Part shown: positions 36,739 through 45,413 of the stretch, piece after piece
Position numbering within the stretch: position 1 is the first letter of the stretch
How the letters are laid out: every line of letters begins with the position of its first letter
Position numbers and translations under genes: made by a program
NCBI RefSeq assembly: GCF_011317445.1
Contig: NZ_JAAAPL010000009.1
Location: forward strand, 1 to 64,000
DNA from: Chelativorans multitrophicus
Lineage (GTDB): Bacteria; Pseudomonadota; Alphaproteobacteria; Rhizobiales; Rhizobiaceae
Reading direction: 5' to 3'
DNA: 64,000 bases
The notes under the pieces: generated by a model
Database searches by the model: none
Told to the model about the DNA's origin: nothing
Seen by the model: the letters and a program-made list of their open reading frames with translations, nothing else

Positions 36739-38481
36739 TCAGTAGATCTGGGGTTCGCTCGCCGCGCGACCAAAGTCGCGCTCGAGGAAGTCAAAGTCGC
36801 AGCCCTTGTCCGCCTGGGTCACATGACGGGAGAACATCCAGCCCCAGCCGCGCTCAAAGCGGGGCTCGGGTGCCCTCCATTGGCCGTGGCGGCGTGCGAT
36901 TTCAGCTTCGTCCACCAGCATGTCGAGCCGCCGTGCCGGCAAGTCGAGGCGCACGATGTCGCCGGTGCGCAGAAGCGCCAGCGGGCCGCCGATGTAGGAT
37001 TCCGGCGCGACATGCAGGACGCAGGCGCCATAGGACGTACCGGACATCCGCGCATCCGAGATGCGCAGCATGTCGCGGTGACCCTGCTTGATCAGAGCCT
37101 TGGGAATGGGAAGCATCCCCCATTCGGGGAAGCCGGGTCCGCCGAGCGGCCCTGCATTGCGCAGCACCAGCACGTGGTCAGGCGTAACGTCGAGGTTTTC
37201 GTCGTCCACGGCCTTCTTCATCTCGGGATAGCTGTCGAACACCAGCGCCGGACCCTTGTGAACATAGAATTTCGGATCGCACGCCGCGGGCTTGATCACC
37301 GCACCGGATGGGCAGAGATTGCCGCGCAGCACCGCGAGCGATCCCTCGTGATAGATCGGGTTGGACAGCGGGCGGATGACATCCTCGTTGAAGACCTTCG
37401 CCCCTTCGAGGTTCTCGCCCATCGTTTTGCCGCTCACCGTCATCACGTCGAGCGCGAGGCGATCCCTTATCTGCACCATCAACGCGCGGAGCCCGCCGGC
37501 ATAGTGGAAATCCTCCATCAGATAGTCCTTGCCGGAAGGTCGCACATTGGCGATCAGCGGGGTGACGCGGCCAAGCGCGTCGAGATCGTCAAGGGTCAGG
37601 TCGACGCCCGCCCGCCGCGCCATGGCGATAAGGTGCACGACCGCATTGGTCGAGCAGCCCGTCGCCATTGCCACGATGGCCGCATTGCGCACGGACGCAT
37701 CCGTGACGATCAGGTCGGGGGTGAGGTCTTCCCAAACCATCTCAACGATGCGGCGCCCACATTCCGATGCCATGCGCTGGTGGCCCGAATCCACGGCGGG
37801 TATCGAGGATGCGCCTGGTAGCGTGAGGCCCATCGCGTCGGCAATCGCCGTCATGGTGCTGGCAGTGCCCATGGTCATGCACACACCTGCAGAGCGCGCA
37901 ATGCCACCCTGCAACCCTGTCCATTCGGCATCGGTGATGTTGCCGGCGCGCCGCTCGTCCCAGTATTTCCAGGCATCCGATCCGGAGCCGAGATGCTGGC
38001 CGGCATAGTTGCCGCGCAGCATCGGACCGGCCGGGAGATAGATCATCGGCAGGCCGGCCGTCAGCGCGCCCATGATCAGGCCGGGCGTGCTCTTGTCGCA
38101 GCCGCCCATCAGCACCACGCCGTCGAGCGGATGCGAGCGGATCATCTCTTCCGTCTCCATCGCCAGCAGGTTGCGGTAGAGCATCGATGTCGGCTTGGTG
38201 AAGCTCTCGTCTACAGACAGCGACGGTAGTTCGACCGCGAAGCCACCTGCCATCTGCACACCGCGTCGCACATCCTTCGCCCGCTCGCGGAAGTGCGAAT
38301 GGCAGCTGTTGAGCTCGGACCAGGTGTTGAGGATACCGATCACCGGCCGACCCATGAATTCTTCCGGCGCGTATCCGAGCTGCATCATGCGTGAGCGATG
38401 GCCGAACGAGCGCAGGTCGTCGGGGGCGAACCACCGCGCCGACCGCAGGGTTTCAGGTGTCTTCTTGTGCTGCAGCGTCAT
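36739..38481 (-). CDS. IlvD/EDD-family dehydratase, L-arabinonate dehydratase-like
   Basis: It has 580 residues. The Fe-S cysteines are Cys60 (LNSCHSH), Cys128 (GGCDKSTPG) and Cys201 (CMTMGTASTM). The opening LRSARWFAPDDLRSFGHRSRM and the block KPTSMLYRNLLAMETEEMIRSHP are characteristic of the pentonate dehydratase branch, of which L-arabinonate dehydratase is the known example. It would yield a 2-keto-3-deoxy acid for the DapA-family enzyme next to it. A true L-arabinonate role is plausible, but no arabinose dehydrogenase or lactonase is nearby. Confidence 0.87.
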   Translation of the reverse strand: MTLQHKKTPETLRSARWFAPDDLRSFGHRSRMMQLGYAPEEFMGRPVIGILNTWSELNSCHSHFRERAKDVRRGVQMAGGFAVELPSLSVDESFTKPTSMLYRNLLAMETEEMIRSHPLDGVVLMGGCDKSTPGLIMGALTAGLPMIYLPAGPMLRGNYAGQHLGSGSDAWKYWDERRAGNITDAEWTGLQGGIARSAGVCMTMGTASTMTAIADAMGLTLPGASSIPAVDSGHQRMASECGRRIVEMVWEDLTPDLIVTDASVRNAAIVAMATGCSTNAVVHLIAMARRAGVDLTLDDLDALGRVTPLIANVRPSGKDYLMEDFHYAGGLRALMVQIRDRLALDVMTVSGKTMGENLEGAKVFNEDVIRPLSNPIYHEGSLAVLRGNLCPSGAVIKPAACDPKFYVHKGPALVFDSYPEMKKAVDDENLDVTPDHVLVLRNAGPLGGPGFPEWGMLPIPKALIKQGHRDMLRISDARMSGTSYGACVLHVAPESYIGGPLALLRTGDIVRLDLPARRLDMLVDEAEIARRHGQWRAPEPRFERGWGWMFSRHVTQADKGCDFDFLERDFGRAASEPQIY

Positions 38482-38496
38482 GCCGGCTTCCTCTGG

Positions 38497-39318
38497 TTAT
38501 GGCGTGTTGCAACCGGACGGGAAAACCGGCCGGCGCTGGAAATGTGCTCGGCTGTCACAGCTCACGCCCCCGCTGGTTTGCGCGGCGATAATCTTCGACG
38601 GGCGCAATCCGCGATAGATCTGCCAGCAGACTGACGCCGCTGCGAGGCCGAGGAACGTGCCGGAGATCGGGTTCGTAAGGAAGCTTGTGGCATCGCCGGC
38701 CGCAAGCTGCAGGTCGCGCCTGAAATTTGTCTCCGCCATCGGCCCCAGGATGAAGCCTATGATAAACGGCGCGGTCGGGATGCCCGCCTTGACGAAGGCA
38801 TAGCCCAGCACGCCGAAGCCGAGGATCGTCCAGATGTCGAAGATGCGGCTCGCGAGCCCGAAGGCACCCACGGCGCACAGCACCACGATAACCGGCAGCA
38901 GGATGTGTTTGGGAATGGCCAGCAGGCGCACGAAGATGCGCAAACCCCAGAATTCGAGGACCAGCATCATCACGGCCGCCAGAATGAGCGCGGCGAAGAT
39001 GGTGTATACGAACTCGCCTTGCGTGAGGAACAGCATAGGTCCGGGCTGGATACCGTGGATCATCAGGCCGCCCAGCGGGATCGCCGTCACCGCGTCGCCG
39101 CAGCCTGCCTCCTCCTCGGTTTCCGTGTCCTGCCGCCGCCATCCTGAAACGGCCTGCAGCAGGCCGAGAAGGATCATGACCGTGGCCAGCACGTAGGGGA
39201 TGAATGTCGCGTCCACGGCGCCGCGCCGCGGCAGCCCGGAGGTGATATAAAGGTAGCACAGCCCGGCGGCCAGCATGGCAAGGCCAACCGTCAATTCCTT
39301 GACGCGCAGAGCGGACAT
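38497..39318 (-). pseudogene. TctB-TctA fusion created by deletion
   Basis: A 273-residue open frame. Residues 1-65 (MSALRVKELTVGLAMLAAG, VDATFIPYVLATVMILLGLL) are the amino half of TctB, the small membrane subunit of tripartite tricarboxylate transporters. From about residue 70 it becomes the carboxy third of TctA: GDAVTAIPLGGLMIHGIQPGP, then TILGFGVLGYAFVKAG and FILGPMAETNFRRDL. The rest of TctB and about the first two thirds of TctA are missing, joined in frame. The hybrid cannot be a normal transporter. It lies just upstream of the dehydratase on the same strand. Confidence 0.8.
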
Positions 39319-39328
39319 GGGTCGAATC

Positions 39329-39587
39329 CTATCCCAGAACCACGGTCTCGCCCGAGGTGTGGTAATCTTGGATCGCGCCGTAGGCGATGCCGGCCACTTG
39401 GATGCGGTTGCCCAGAGGTGCGGTGATCTTCTCCCCCGCCGAACCGGTGTCGCCGCCAGGGCTTGCGCCGATGATGACGTTGACGGTGCGAGTGGGCCAG
39501 TCGATCTGCGCCAGCACGGGGTTCGAGAACAGCGCGGCGGTTGCAAAGGCCAGCGTCGCGGCCACGGGATTTTTTCATTTGGTTCCT
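39329..39587 (-). pseudogene. TctC-like solute-binding protein, internally deleted
   Basis: From ATG 39587 (after GGGAGGA) a start MKKS shifts frame into AATLAFATAALFSNPVLAQ, a signal peptide, then IDWPTRTVNVIIGASPGGDT, the normal start of mature TctC proteins. After that only about 40 residues remain instead of roughly 280. TctC is the periplasmic binding subunit of TTT systems. With the TctB-TctA fusion downstream, all three components of this transporter are lost. Confidence 0.75.
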
Positions 39588-39615
39588 CCCATGCGAACTA
39601 CGAATTGTCAGCTTT

Positions 39616-39650
39616 ACGTTTGTCGCACTAATATATTTGCGCATCAAACG
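39616..39650. promoter_or_regulatory. Candidate operator between TTT remnant and GntR gene
   Basis: CGTTTG and CAAACG form the outer arms of an inverted repeat over an AT-rich centre. Inside is TTGTCGCACTAA (39620-39631). Nearly the same box, TTGTTGCACTAG, occurs at 40458-40469 before the second GntR gene. Both are good candidates for binding by one or both of the tandem regulators. Confidence 0.45.
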
Positions 39651-39720
39651 CAAGGTCGGATATGCAGGCCACGTTCGGCCGCGGTGACAAGGCCGGTCTT
39701 TCAAGGTATGCGGAGCAGAA

Positions 39721-40410
39721 ATGGAGTTACATGCCACGAGCCGGCCGCGACGCCGCAGGTCGCTTGCAGACGATATCTACGAGCAGCTTCGCCGGCTGAT
39801 CGTGATGCTGGAGCTGCCGCCCGGCGCCGTCCTAGCCGAACGCGAATTGTGCGAACGCTTTTCCGTGAGCCGTACGCCGGTGCGCGAGGCGGTGCTGAAG
39901 CTTGCCGAGCACGGCCTCGTCACGATCGCGCCGCAGCACGGAACGTTTGTGTCCGGCATCGACGCCCGCAGCGTGCGCCAGGCGCATTTCCTGCGTACAA
40001 ACCTGGAGATTCCGGTGGTACGGCTTCTCTGCGAGCAACCCGCCGTAGACCTTGCGGAACCACGCGCGCTCCTTGTCGCGCAGAAGCTTGTCAACGGCGA
40101 TTTGACGGCATTCATGCCGTTGGATGACCAGTTTCACCAGTCGCTTTTCGCGCTGGCCGGAATGCGCGAACTCTGGTCCGTCCTCCAGGGGAAGAAGGCG
40201 CATCTGGACCGCATCCGCTTTCTTCAGGGGCCGCAGGACGGAAAGGTGGCGGCGCTGATCTCTGACCATCAGGCGATCCTCGACATGATCGTGCGTCGCG
40301 ACGCCGAAGGTGCCGAAACGATCCTTCGCCGACATGTGGCCGGTTCCGTGCTCTACATGGAGGAATTGCTTCTCCTGCGCCCGGAATTGTTCCGTCCCGT
40401 GAGCGCATGA
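39721..40410 (+). CDS. GntR-family transcriptional regulator, FCD subfamily
   Basis: It has 229 residues with ATG preceded by GGAG. The winged helix is at 15-80 (ADDIYEQLRRLIVMLELPPGAVL, RFSVSRTPVREAVLKLAEHGLV), then the FCD domain with FLRTNLEIPVVRLL and LDDQFHQSLFALAG. Divergent placement from the TTT/dehydratase operon makes it that operon's likely regulator. It is closely similar in layout to the next gene, with ARSVRQAHFLRTNLE here and LAREAHFLRSSVE there. Confidence 0.88.
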   Translation: MELHATSRPRRRRSLADDIYEQLRRLIVMLELPPGAVLAERELCERFSVSRTPVREAVLKLAEHGLVTIAPQHGTFVSGIDARSVRQAHFLRTNLEIPVVRLLCEQPAVDLAEPRALLVAQKLVNGDLTAFMPLDDQFHQSLFALAGMRELWSVLQGKKAHLDRIRFLQGPQDGKVAALISDHQAILDMIVRRDAEGAETILRRHVAGSVLYMEELLLLRPELFRPVSA

Positions 40411-40457
40411 AGCCTTACGGCTGCAGCTTCCTAAAATCGTGCCCCGCGTCGCTCTGA

Positions 40458-40469
40458 TTGTTGCACTAG
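40458..40469 (+). promoter_or_regulatory. Box shared by tandem GntR genes
   Basis: TTGTTGCACTAG, matching TTGTCGCACTAA at 39620-39631 at ten of twelve positions. It lies 28 bases before the ATG of the second GntR gene, where a bound repressor would block transcription or early translation. Confidence 0.4.
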
Positions 40470-40496
40470 AGTTTTAGCTTCTGCTATCTGGAAGTC

Positions 40497-41183
40497 ATGT
40501 CGACCTCTCACAATAGCTACGCCAGCACCCGCATGGATCCTTATGTGGATTTGCGCCAGCGCATCATCTCGCTCCAGCTACCCCCCGGCACGCTCCTGTC
40601 TAGGGCGGAGCTGCAAGCGCGCTACGGCGTCAGCTCGACTCCAATGCGCGACGCGCTGCTGCGCCTGCGCGATGAGGGGCTGGTGGAAATCTATCCGCAA
40701 TCGCGCACCCTCGTCAGCCGCATCGACCTACCGCTGGCCCGCGAGGCGCATTTCCTGCGAAGCTCGGTGGAGCGCAACATCGTTCGCGAGCTGACGAAGA
40801 CCATCCCGCCCGGTCTCATCGATATGCTCAGGCGCATTGTCGCGCTTCAGGAACAGAATTCGGGCCCCGAAGACCTGGCGGTCTTCGCTGGCCTCGACCA
40901 GACATTTCACGAGACTTTGTTCAAAGCGATGGGATATTTGCGGACATTTGCGGTTATACGTCGCGAGAGCGTCCACATCGATCGTCTGCGGGCGCTTCAC
41001 CTGCCACTCGGCGACAAGATCGATCGTATCCTCGCCGAACACAAGGCAATTGTCGACGCGATCGAGGCAGGCGACCCAAACCGTGCGGATGAGGCGATGG
41101 CATTCCATCTCTCTCAGTCCATTGCGCTCGCGAGCAGGCTGAGCCATGACTGGCCCGGATATTTTACAGGCAATATAGACTGA
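40497..41183 (+). CDS. GntR-family transcriptional regulator, FCD subfamily, second copy
   Basis: It has 228 residues. The winged helix spans about 15-75 (VDLRQRIISLQLPPGTLLSRAE, RYGVSSTPMRDALLRLRDEGLV) and the FCD domain follows (GLDQTFHETLFKAMG). Its ribosome site is poor: GGAAG only two bases from the ATG. It is probably an old tandem duplicate of the gene at 39721. No target operon of its own is evident; the sequence downstream is a set of dead gene fragments. Confidence 0.86.
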   Translation: MSTSHNSYASTRMDPYVDLRQRIISLQLPPGTLLSRAELQARYGVSSTPMRDALLRLRDEGLVEIYPQSRTLVSRIDLPLAREAHFLRSSVERNIVRELTKTIPPGLIDMLRRIVALQEQNSGPEDLAVFAGLDQTFHETLFKAMGYLRTFAVIRRESVHIDRLRALHLPLGDKIDRILAEHKAIVDAIEAGDPNRADEAMAFHLSQSIALASRLSHDWPGYFTGNID

Positions 41184-41242
41184 CTTGTCGATTTTGGATC
41201 CGCGCGCGCTTCCTTTGGTGCGACGATCCCGACCGCAAAGGC

Positions 41243-41734
41243 ATGCGCCGGATGGGTAACCGGCTCCGACACGAACATCCCAGCGGTCCACCCTATTGCG
41301 ACATAAAGATGGCTATCCAGTCCAGTGGCGATGTGCCGGCCATTGTAAAGCCCAACCCGACGCCGCTTCGTGCAGTCGGCCGCGATCGCCGCTGTCGCAC
41401 CGGCGAAGCCGTCGTACCGGCTCCTGCTGTCGGACGCGTCATCGATGACGGCCTGCTCTCGGACGCCCAGATCGAAAGCGTCATCTATCCCGGCGGGACA
41501 CATTCCGGCCACCATGCTGGCGGCTGGACGGTCGACGAGACCTGCGACATCGTCTCGGCCGCCGCTGAAGGCGCCGAGAACCCGGTCCGGTTCCGCCGTG
41601 GATGGTTCCTGGGGGACGGCACGGGCTGCGGGAAGGGGCGAAAGATTTCGGGGATCATTCTGGACAACTGGCTTCAGGGCCGCCGCCGCGCAATCTGGTT
41701 CTCGAAGTCGGAACAAGCTCCTGGAGGGGGAGGA
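41243..41734 (+). pseudogene. Strawberry-notch-like helicase/ATPase fragment
   Basis: Shifted frames give KPNPTPL, VQSAAIAAVAPAKPSYR, then VIDDGLLSDAQIESVIY, GGWTVDETCDIVSAA and FRRGWFLGDGTGCGKGR with a Walker A (GDGTGCGKG), followed by IILDNWLQGRRRAIWFSKS. This is the start of the strawberry-notch-like P-loop proteins often carried on alphaproteobacterial plasmids and integrative elements. It ends abruptly near KLLE, after which a recombinase fragment begins. Well over a thousand residues are missing. Confidence 0.72.
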
Positions 41735-41811
41735 CGGTACCGAGATCCGGATCGTCCAGGTCCTGCTCGGGCATGCCAAGCTCAACAGCACCGCTTTCTA
41801 CGCGAGACGAC
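41735..41811 (+). pseudogene. Tyrosine recombinase carboxy-terminal fragment
   Basis: TEIRIVQVLLGHAKLNSTAFY is the carboxy-terminal LLGH box (conserved His) of a tyrosine recombinase; the catalytic Tyr is probably the one in AFYAR. Recombinases with this end regularly precede IS91-family transposases in rhizobia, and one follows here. Only about 25 codons are left. Confidence 0.65.
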
Positions 41812-42525
41812 CTGCTTGCCGGTCGGCTACTTCCACGTCGTGTTCACGCTGCCGGCAGAGGTCGCCGACATCGCGTTCTATAATAGGCCAGCGATCTACG
41901 ACTTGCTGTTCAAGGCGGCATCGGAGACGATGCTGACGATTGCCGCCGATCCAAAGCACTTCGGAGCCAGGATCGGCGTTACCGCGGTCCTCCACACCCG
42001 CGATGACGCACCATCCGCATGTGCACATGATCGTCCCCGGTGGCGGCATCGCACTGGACGGGCCACGCTGGATATCTTCCAGGCCGGCCTTCCTGCGCCA
42101 TCTGAAGCCTGTCCGGAGCAAGCGCTGGGTGGTCTACGCCAAGACGCCGTTCGCCGGCCCCGAGGCAGTACCGCCTATCTCTCGCGTTACACCCACCGGG
42201 TCGCGATCTCGAACGGTCGCCTGATCACCTTCGACGAGAGCGGCGTCGCCTTCCGCTCTAAGGATTATCGCTGCAGCGGTGCGGACCGGCAGCAGGTCAT
42301 TACGCTCGCCACCGACAAGTTCATCCGCCGCCTCTTGCTTCATGCCTACCCACGCGGCTTTCCTTCGCATCCGCCTACGGCCTGCTCGCTGGCAGTTCCC
42401 GAAAGACGAACCTGGCGCTTGCTCGCGAACCGCTGAACCGCGCTCCGCCGCCCGATGACGACCTCCAACGCGAACCGGACGACTTCCGCCCGACATGCCC
42501 CTGCTGCGGCGAACGCATGAGGTGT
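41812..42525 (+). pseudogene. IS91-family transposase, frameshifted and deleted
   Basis: Blocks in order: GYFHVVFTLPAEVADIAFYN, LLFKAASETMLTIAADPKH and GARIGVTAVLHT. In the next frame follow THHPHVHMIVPGGGI, the HUH metal motif of these single-strand transposases, and WISSRPAFL. Then a deletion leads to KRWVVYAKTPFAGPEAV and, in a third frame, AYLSRYTHRVAISNGRLITF. PTCPCCGERM near 42495 is the terminal zinc ribbon. The catalytic Tyr region is missing or scrambled. The element is inactive. Confidence 0.78.
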
Positions 42526-43036
42526 TCAACTCTGGAGGCCGCCGCGCGGACCGCCGGACACAACGGCGGCGAACCGGGAGAAGTGTCCATGACCCGGCAT
42601 GGCATCATCCAGCGTTCAGCCGCAGGCGCCCAGCATTCGGCACCCGGCCAGCGCGTATCCATGATGACTGCTGACGCCGAACTTGGCCTCGACGCCCGGA
42701 GCCGCATCGACGTGGTCGTCATCAACGACTGCATCCAAGACCTCCGCCGGCCGAGAAAACAGCTTACGAGATGCTGTGCGAAGCCATTACCTTTCGCGAG
42801 ATCACCGCTTCCATCCGCGCCTTCATGGCGCAGCGCCAGACGTGGAGAGATCGTCCAGCACGTGCATCATGTAATGGTTGATTGACACGTCCTTCATCGC
42901 GTGAGGGGCCGGACACATCGCGTGCACACGACCAGTGCGGCATCACAAATTCCCGCGGATGTCGACAACGTCCACGCCACGCGCTCGGGGCACTTATTCC
43001 CCCTGACGCACGACTGGAGACGACGAGAGCTACTTA
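42526..43036. other. No gene recognised downstream of the IS91 remnant
   Basis: About 500 bases between the IS91 remnant and the stop of the acyl-CoA ligase. Short frames such as SRIDVVVINDCIQDLRR are open, but I recognise none. The base composition resembles decayed coding DNA. No hairpin terminator with a T-run is obvious for the operon ending here. Confidence 0.4.
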
Positions 43037-44590
43037 CTATCCAAACTGCTTGCGAAGCGCGATCTTGTTGGTCTTGCCGGTGTTGAGCTTCGGAATCTCA
43101 CTTAGGAAGACGTAGCGTTTCGGCTTCTTATAGCTTGCAATAAGCTCTCGGCAGTGTGATTCCAGCGTCGCCTCATCAAGAATCGCGCCGTGCTTTGGAA
43201 CGATGGCTGCGACCACAATCTCTCCCCATTCCGGATCAGGGGTCCCGAAAACTGCCACTTCCGCCACGAGCTCGTGTGCATTCAGCGCGTCCTCGACCTC
43301 GCGGCAATAGATGTTCTCGCCGCCGGAAATGATCATGTCCTTCTTTCGGTCGACAAGATAGAGAAAGCCCTCTTCATCGAAATAGCCGATATCGCCGGTG
43401 TAGTACCATCCTTCACGGATCGCATCGGCCGTCGCCGCCGAGTTGTTCCAGTAACCGGACATGCGGGTGGCCGTGCGTGTGACGACCTCGCCGGGCTCGC
43501 CAACCGGCACTTCGTTGCCATCGGAATCCACGACGCGAATTTGCATCGTATGCGGTGCCTGGCCCACGGAGGAAAGCCATCGCCGCTCGCGTTCCATTCC
43601 TGCCGGCCTGTGCTGCCGTTTCGACAGGGTGGTGCCCGCTCCCTCGGTCATGCCGTAGAGCTGTACGAACACATTTCCGAAAAGTTCCAATCCTTTCTTC
43701 AGCGTCGGCAGAGGCATCGGCGCTGCGGAATAATAGATCGTGCGGAGGCTGGAAAGGTCGGCTGTTTCGACCAGCGGATGTTGCAGCATCCGCTGCACCA
43801 GGGTCGGCGCCATGTGGGTCAGCGTGATGCGCTCCCGGGCGATCGTCTCGATGACCTCGGCTTCATCGAATTTCTGGTGCAGGACGAGCTTCGCCGCACG
43901 AAGCTGCGCACCGAGTTGCACCCAGCGCGCACCGACATGAAAGAGCGGCATCATCACCTGAACGATATCGTCGGCCAGAAGGCCGACCTCCGTCGTCATC
44001 ATCTCCGCCATGTGAATCTCGGCGAAGTGCGACCGCATCACTCCCTTGGGACGTCCGGTCGTGCCACTAGTATAGATGATATGAATCAGATCCTGCGGCA
44101 CCACCTGCCAGGGGTTCTCTTCGTCCGAGGCCCCCTCGATCAGCGTGTCGAACTCGGTCGCCCACGCCGGCGCCTTGCCTATGCAGATAAAGTGGCGCAC
44201 GCTCGTCAAGCGTGCCCGGATCGTCTCCACCATCGGCACATAGGCTTCATCGAAGACGAAGACGCTGGGCGTGCAGTCCAGCAATATCTGCTCTACCTCG
44301 GGAGCGGCAAGCCGGTAGTTCACGGTAGCTGCGACGAAGCCGGAGAGTTCGCAGGCGGAGTAAGCCGTGATCTGGTCGTAGCTGTTCATCGCCATGATGG
44401 CGATGCGCCCCTGGTGCTTCACACCAAGTTCGCGCAGGCCGGCGGCCAGGCGCCTGGCACGGTGGTAATGATCCGCAAAGGTGACATTCCTCTCGCCGAT
44501 GACGTAAGCGATGTCTTCGGCGTGCCGTTTTGCGTTGTGGCGGATCACATCGCCCAGAACCAGGAACGAGGCAGGCGAAAGATCAAGCAT
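43037..44590 (-). CDS. Acyl-CoA ligase (AMP-binding enzyme)
   Basis: It has 517 residues from ATG 44590, which overlaps the end of the amidohydrolase gene by eight bases. Adenylate-forming motifs: YTSGTTGRPKG near 170, YGMTEGAG near 312, WYYTGDIGYFDEEGFLYLVDR near 400, and the carboxy Lys in KLNTGKTNK. It activates a carboxylic acid to its CoA thioester with ATP. Together with an acyl-CoA dehydrogenase and an enoyl-CoA hydratase it would start a CoA-bound degradation path. The acid is unknown. Confidence 0.9.
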   Translation of the reverse strand: MLDLSPASFLVLGDVIRHNAKRHAEDIAYVIGERNVTFADHYHRARRLAAGLRELGVKHQGRIAIMAMNSYDQITAYSACELSGFVAATVNYRLAAPEVEQILLDCTPSVFVFDEAYVPMVETIRARLTSVRHFICIGKAPAWATEFDTLIEGASDEENPWQVVPQDLIHIIYTSGTTGRPKGVMRSHFAEIHMAEMMTTEVGLLADDIVQVMMPLFHVGARWVQLGAQLRAAKLVLHQKFDEAEVIETIARERITLTHMAPTLVQRMLQHPLVETADLSSLRTIYYSAAPMPLPTLKKGLELFGNVFVQLYGMTEGAGTTLSKRQHRPAGMERERRWLSSVGQAPHTMQIRVVDSDGNEVPVGEPGEVVTRTATRMSGYWNNSAATADAIREGWYYTGDIGYFDEEGFLYLVDRKKDMIISGGENIYCREVEDALNAHELVAEVAVFGTPDPEWGEIVVAAIVPKHGAILDEATLESHCRELIASYKKPKRYVFLSEIPKLNTGKTNKIALRKQFG

Positions 44591-45413
44591 CGGCCAGACC
44601 CAGCAGCTTCCGCGCGTTTCCACCGAGGATCTTTCTGAGCGCATCCGGCGGGAGATCGGAGTTGAGGAACTCCGATACCGGAAAGGGTGTGTTGAACAAT
44701 TGCGGTTGCGAATAGAAATTTGTGCCCAGTAATGTCCGGTCGGCACCTGCTACGGAGATGAAATTTTCGATCAGGTGGCCGACTGAGACCATCACGCCGG
44801 TGTCAAACATGATATTGGGATGGCGCGAGGCAATATAGGGCATCCACTGTGAATGATCGGGCGAGGAGAATGCGTCGAGCGCGACGAAGGTCGCATCGGG
44901 ATTTCGATCGGCAAGTTTCTCCAGCCGCCATGGGCTTTCCAGCTTGGAATCGGCGATGATGTGAACGAAGGCCGGCTTGCCGTGATCGGTTAGCCGGCTG
45001 ACGAACTCATCCATCATGGGATGATCGATGATTACGCCCATGAACCGGTGGTGCCACATCATTGCGCTCATACCAAGCCGATCCAGACACCGATCGATTT
45101 CCTTCAGGGCAGCAACGCCCTCCAGGGGATTGACGGTGCCATAACAGGCGGCGATGCGGTCTGGCCGCACCTGCTGGTAGCGGCGGATATAATCGTTTAC
45201 GCGTCGGGTGTCCTCGATTCCACCCGCCGTAGGATAACCGTTTCCGGCCATGACCGAGGCCTGATGGATACCGAATTTGTCCATGAAGGCGATGCGCTGC
45301 TCCACGTCGGCATGCAGGGCATCGCCGTCGAGAAACCAGTTGGAGGAGCCAAGAAGGCCGCCCAGCGGACCCACATGCTGATGGAGATCGTAGATATCGT
45401 ATTCCGCAATCAT
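44583..45413 (-). CDS. Amidohydrolase family protein (amidohydro_2 type)
   Basis: A 276-residue metal-dependent hydrolase of the ACMSD/TIM-barrel type. The metal motif DLHQHVG is at residues 8-14, MWHHRFMG near 118 and FVHIIADS near 148 carry further His, and a late Asp is in FDTGV. Members hydrolyse lactones or amides or decarboxylate aromatic acids such as 2-pyrone-4,6-dicarboxylate. It is sandwiched between enoyl-CoA hydratase and ligase with overlaps on both sides, so it works in the same route. Confidence 0.83.
   Translation of the reverse strand: MIAEYDIYDLHQHVGPLGGLLGSSNWFLDGDALHADVEQRIAFMDKFGIHQASVMAGNGYPTAGGIEDTRRVNDYIRRYQQVRPDRIAACYGTVNPLEGVAALKEIDRCLDRLGMSAMMWHHRFMGVIIDHPMMDEFVSRLTDHGKPAFVHIIADSKLESPWRLEKLADRNPDATFVALDAFSSPDHSQWMPYIASRHPNIMFDTGVMVSVGHLIENFISVAGADRTLLGTNFYSQPQLFNTPFPVSEFLNSDLPPDALRKILGGNARKLLGLADA

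Noticed and set aside
43190-44638. Plus-strand open frame of 482 codons opposite the acyl-CoA ligase
   Set aside because: It lies wholly antisense to a gene with all expected adenylation motifs and has no recognisable domain.
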